Positions 59,100-64,000 of a stretch of 64,000 nt of DNA are shown in pieces. Origin of the DNA: Saccharopolyspora rhizosphaerae (GTDB lineage: Bacteria > Actinomycetota > Actinomycetes > Mycobacteriales > Pseudonocardiaceae); NCBI RefSeq assembly GCF_003931915.1, contig NZ_RSAA01000035.1, forward strand, positions 704,786 through 768,785, given 5' to 3'. Made by a program: the position numbers and the translations under genes. Every line of letters starts with the position of its first letter. Within the stretch, counting starts at the first letter, position 1. The notes under the pieces are model-generated. The model was not told where the DNA came from. It worked only from the letters and a program-made list of their open reading frames with translations, and did not search any database.

Positions 59100-60713
59100 T
59101 TGGCTCAGCTGATCCTGGTGCTGATCGGGGCGCTGCTGGTCACCGCGCTGGCGCGGAAGCGGGAGATCGCGGCGCCGTTGCTGCTGGTGGCCGTCGGCAT
59201 GGTCGTGTCGCTGGTGCCCGGGCTCGACGAGCTGCACATCGACCCGGAGCTGCTGCTCACGGTCGTGCTCCCCCCGCTGCTGTACGCGGCGGCGCTGGAC
59301 AGCTCCTTCACCAACTTCCGGCAGCGGATCCGAGCGATCGTGCACCACGGCGTGCTGCAGGTGATCGCCACCTCGCTCGTCCTGGGCTGGATCGCGTTCC
59401 TGCTGATCCCGGACCTGCCGCTGGCGTCGGCCATTGTTCTGGGCGCGGTGATCGCCCCGCCGGACGCGGTGACCGCGGCGGCGGTCGGACGTCAGCTGAA
59501 CCTGCCGCGCGGCGTGATGACGGTGCTCGGCGGGGAGAGCCTGATCAACGACGCGGCAGCGCTGACGATCTACCGGATGGCGATCACCGCCGCCGTCGGA
59601 ACGACCCCGACGCTCGCCCAGGGCCTCTGGGTCTTCGCGCTGGCCGTGGTGGTGGGCGTGGTGGTGGGACTGGGCTTCGGCATGCTCGCCCAGCTGGCCC
59701 GGCAGCACGTGCCGGACGTGCAGGTGGCGACCCTGCTGGGCGTGCTCGTGCCGTTCATCGCCTACCTGACGGCCGAGGAGCTGGGCGGTTCCGGCGTGCT
59801 TGCCGTGGTCACCGCCGGTCTGTACGTGGGGCACAACCTGCCCCGGGCGCGCGCGGCGGGCCGCCTGCAGGAGCACACCGTGTGGGGCGCGATCAACCTG
59901 CTGCTGGAGAGCCTGGTGTTCGCCTTCATCGGCCTGCAGCTGAAGTCGGTGATCAGCGACGTGCTGGAGGCCGGCCACCCGATGGGCGGGATCGTGGTCG
60001 CCACGCTGCTGATCCTGGCCGCGACGATGGCCTTCCGCGTGCTGTGGATGTTCGCCTCGAACTTCCTGCCCGGGGTCTCCCACCTGATCCGGAGCACCCG
60101 GCAGCGCGGCAGCAGGTGGCGGCGGACGGCCGTGCTGTCCTGGGCGGGGATGCGCGGCGTGGTGACGCTGGCGGCGGCCGGCGCGGTGCCGCTCACCACC
60201 GGGACCGGCGCACCGCTGCCCGGCCGCGAGGTGATCCAGCTCGTCGCCGCGGTGGTCACGGTGGGCACGATCCTGCTGCAGGGCACCACGCTGCCGCCGC
60301 TGATCCGCCGGCTGGGAGTGACCGATCCGGAGGAGGACCGCGAGGACGACCATGCCGAAGCGGAGGCGCGCCGGATCGCCACCAACGCTGCGCTGGCCTA
60401 CCTGGACGGGCTGACCCCGGCCGAGGCGCACTGCGACCGCTCCTCGCTGGACCGGATGGTCGCCCGCATGCGCGAGATGGTCGAGGACCAGGGCAAGGCC
60501 GCGGCCGAGCAGGTGGGGCGCACCCCGGCGGAGCGCGCCGACACCTCGACCCGGACGTTCTCGGAGCTGCGGCGCAACGTCCTCGACGTGCAGCGCTCGG
60601 CGATCGCGGACGAACGCGACGCCGGGCACCTCGACGACGTGGTGCTGCGCCGCGTCCTCCGCGAACTCGACCTGCAGGAAGCCGCCGTGGAGAGCTCCTG
60701 GCGGAACCGCTGA
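59100..60713 (+). CDS. CPA1 family Na+/H+ antiporter
   Basis: A 537-residue membrane antiporter. About 11-12 transmembrane helices (1-415) contain APPDAVTAAAVGRQL and the ion-binding Asn-Asp in GGESLINDAAA near 143; a cytosolic helical tail of about 120 residues follows (DPEEDREDD onward). Exports Na+ or K+ for H+. The TTG at 59100 is the first usable start. A TAGGGT box (59070-59075) sits 7 bases before a GTG at 59083 in another frame (see findings). Its stop is 5 bases from the convergent purA stop. Confidence 0.9.
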   Translation: MAQLILVLIGALLVTALARKREIAAPLLLVAVGMVVSLVPGLDELHIDPELLLTVVLPPLLYAAALDSSFTNFRQRIRAIVHHGVLQVIATSLVLGWIAFLLIPDLPLASAIVLGAVIAPPDAVTAAAVGRQLNLPRGVMTVLGGESLINDAAALTIYRMAITAAVGTTPTLAQGLWVFALAVVVGVVVGLGFGMLAQLARQHVPDVQVATLLGVLVPFIAYLTAEELGGSGVLAVVTAGLYVGHNLPRARAAGRLQEHTVWGAINLLLESLVFAFIGLQLKSVISDVLEAGHPMGGIVVATLLILAATMAFRVLWMFASNFLPGVSHLIRSTRQRGSRWRRTAVLSWAGMRGVVTLAAAGAVPLTTGTGAPLPGREVIQLVAAVVTVGTILLQGTTLPPLIRRLGVTDPEEDREDDHAEAEARRIATNAALAYLDGLTPAEAHCDRSSLDRMVARMREMVEDQGKAAAEQVGRTPAERADTSTRTFSELRRNVLDVQRSAIADERDAGHLDDVVLRRVLRELDLQEAAVESSWRNR

Positions 60714-60717
60714 GGCA

Positions 60718-62809
<2,092 letters not shown>

Positions 62810-62959
62810 CCACGGCGTGTGTGGAATTCACGTTTTCCTCCCCCGATCGGTGGCGACTTCACGCCATGTCACCTCCTGGTCACTCCCCGGTGTTGATCCG
62901 GCCACCGACGTGGGCAATCGTCTTCTGCACAGGCGATCAAGCCCACCGCGGAGGAAGCC

Positions 62960-63592
62960 ATGACCCGTTCGTTGCGCACCACCCTCACCGCGCTGCCCCT
63001 GGCCGGTCTGATCGGCCTCGGCCTCACCGCCTCGGCCGGTGCCGAACCGCCGGGGATCCCGGACGCGGCCACCGCCAAGACCCAGCTCAGCGAGCTGACC
63101 GTCGCCCCAGAGGGCTCGATGGACGGCTACGACCGGGAGAAGTTCCCGCACTGGAACGAGGGCTCGGACGGGTGCAGCACGCGCGAGTCGGTGCTCAAGC
63201 GCGACGGCGAGAACGTGGAAGTCGGCTCCGACTGCTACCCGACCTCGGGCAGCTGGCCCAGCCCGTACGACGGCGAGACCTGGACCCAGCCCTCGGACGT
63301 GGACATCGACCACGTCGTGCCGCTGGCCGCCGCGTGGCGCTCCGGTGCGGCCGAGTGGACGCAGGACCAGCGCCAGGCCTTCGCCAACGACCTGGAGGGG
63401 CCGCAGCTCATCGCGGTCACCGACAACGTCAACCAGGAGAAGGGCGACCAGACCCCGGACGCCTGGATGCCTCCGGCGACCGAGTACCACTGCACCTACG
63501 CCTCGATGTGGGTCGGCACCAAGCACAAGTACGAGCTGACCGTCACCGAAGCCGAGAAGGGCGCGCTGCAGACCGCCCTCGACGGCTGCTGA
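62960..63592 (+). CDS. Secreted HNH family nuclease (DUF1524/GmrSD C-terminal like)
   Basis: A 210-residue exported nuclease. Signal peptide about 1-28 ending AGA. HNH core: DVDIDHVVPLAAAWRSGAAEW near 113 gives the Asp-His pair and VTDNVNQEKGDQTPD supplies the Asn; EYHCTYASMWVGTKHKYEL follows. Four Cys are placed to form two disulfides. Secreted nucleases of this kind are frequent in mycelial actinobacteria. ATG 62960 after GGAGG. Confidence 0.88.
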   Translation: MTRSLRTTLTALPLAGLIGLGLTASAGAEPPGIPDAATAKTQLSELTVAPEGSMDGYDREKFPHWNEGSDGCSTRESVLKRDGENVEVGSDCYPTSGSWPSPYDGETWTQPSDVDIDHVVPLAAAWRSGAAEWTQDQRQAFANDLEGPQLIAVTDNVNQEKGDQTPDAWMPPATEYHCTYASMWVGTKHKYELTVTEAEKGALQTALDGC

Positions 63593-63608
63593 CCGGGACC
63601 ACGCGACT

Positions 63609-63636
63609 CGGGCACCTCCCGGCGCGGAGGTGCCCG
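63609..63636 (+). terminator. Hairpin after the HNH nuclease
   Basis: Perfect 11-bp stem (CGGGCACCTCC and complement) with loop CGGCGC, 16 bases past the nuclease stop. Confidence 0.75.
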
Positions 63637-63668
63637 TTCCCGTGCGCGGGATCGGCATACTGGCGCCC

Positions 63669-63911
63669 ATGGGCGAGCTGCGCACGACGCTGACCGCGCC
63701 TCCGGGCGGGGTGATGACCGACGAGGTCGGCGTGATCACCGGCGACCTCGAGCTGGCGACGGCCTGCGAGGACGGTGCCGTGCAGGTCTGGATCCGCTAC
63801 GCCGGGGCCAACGAGTGGTACCGCCTCTCCGGCGCCGACTGCCACCTCCACGACCCCCACGACCACGAACCCCTGCACACCGCCCTAGCAGCACTCCTCA
63901 ACAGGCCCTAG
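63669..63911 (+). CDS. Small conserved hypothetical protein
   Basis: An 80-residue soluble protein starting MGELRTTLTAPPGGVMTDEV with AVQVWIRYAGANEWYRLSGA and a His-rich end (DCHLHDPHDHEPLH) that could bind metal. Family not recognised. ATG 63669 is 7 bases after CATACT, consistent with a leaderless start. Its TAG stop is part of the CTAG next to the presumed insertion sequence. Confidence 0.7.
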   Translation: MGELRTTLTAPPGGVMTDEVGVITGDLELATACEDGAVQVWIRYAGANEWYRLSGADCHLHDPHDHEPLHTALAALLNRP

Positions 63912-64000
63912 TAGTGCTTTGTTAGGTGTGGATCTTGGTGTGGGATGATCTTGTTCTGTGAAGCAGGGTGATCTCGCTCGGGTGCGTGGCCGGTTGGAGA
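63912..64000 (+). mobile_element. Left end of a putative IS701-type insertion sequence
   Basis: Base composition changes abruptly to AT-richer sequence after CTAG at 63908-63911. From there TAGTGCTTTGTTAGG looks like an inverted-repeat end, followed 46 bases on by a GTG start. IS701-family elements insert at YTAR sites such as CTAG. The element runs out of the window, so the right end and target duplication cannot be seen. Confidence 0.5.
63958..64000 (+). CDS. Transposase, N-terminal fragment at window edge
   Basis: Fourteen codons are visible (GTG start): MKQGDLARVRGRLE. The L-x-x-VRGRLE pattern matches the beginning of many IS701-type transposases. Truncated by the window, so the call is tentative. 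Confidence 0.5.
   Translation, partial: MKQGDLARVRGRLE

Overview
The window is high-GC chromosomal DNA from a mycothiol-making actinobacterium. Evidence: mshD, glnR, DUF3073, lmeA, an RsiG-type anti-sigma factor, many GTG/TTG starts, and many genes whose start codon lies 6-7 bases after a TANNNT box (leaderless promoters). Gene content and order suggest a Pseudonocardiaceae member, perhaps Saccharopolyspora-like; the genus is inference only.

Layout. 0-8.4 kb: phosphate module, with phoU and divergent pstS-pstC-pstA-pstB. phoU and pstS each have a PHO box at the same distance from a -10 box. Between them lie an orphan Scr1-type regulator, a crotonase and a 1.6 kb gene-free block of repeats. 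8.4-14.5 kb: mshD, glnR, an alpha/beta hydrolase, lmeA, a thioredoxin, then a sulfur operon (DUF4395, rhodanese SseA, DUF1416) preceded by a 21-codon leaderless cysteine-containing leader peptide. 14.5-23.3 kb: nitrobindin-like protein, PabC-like aminotransferase, Fur, YgfZ, an RsiG homologue with c-di-GMP-binding signatures, asparaginase, methyltransferase, DUF3073. From about 0.1 to 26.7 kb the gene order largely matches M. tuberculosis Rv0808-Rv0821c (recalled, not searched).

24-62 kb holds an all-minus-strand archipelago of purine genes: purM, purF, purL-purQ-purS, purC, purB, purD and purA. Accessory genes lie between them: subtilase, trehalase-like GH15, a PAS-GGDEF-EAL protein, GH25 lysozyme, pentapeptide protein, MBL hydrolase, TenA, threonine synthase, TetR, an ECF sigma factor with a putative anti-sigma partner, threonine aldolase, GDPD and a Na+/H+ antiporter. 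A decayed ABC transporter pseudogene lies at 49.2-50.6 kb. The right edge carries a secreted HNH nuclease and what looks like the start of an IS701-type insertion sequence next to a CTAG site.

Most of the window is housekeeping. The more unusual content is the cysteine leader/attenuator candidate, the RsiG homologue together with a GGDEF-EAL protein, the matched PHO-box promoters, an intergenic repeat family built on a TCGCGCGA core, a 22-bp perfect palindrome inside a longer hairpin, and terminators overlapping coding ends. No CRISPR array, tRNA, rRNA or prophage was seen.
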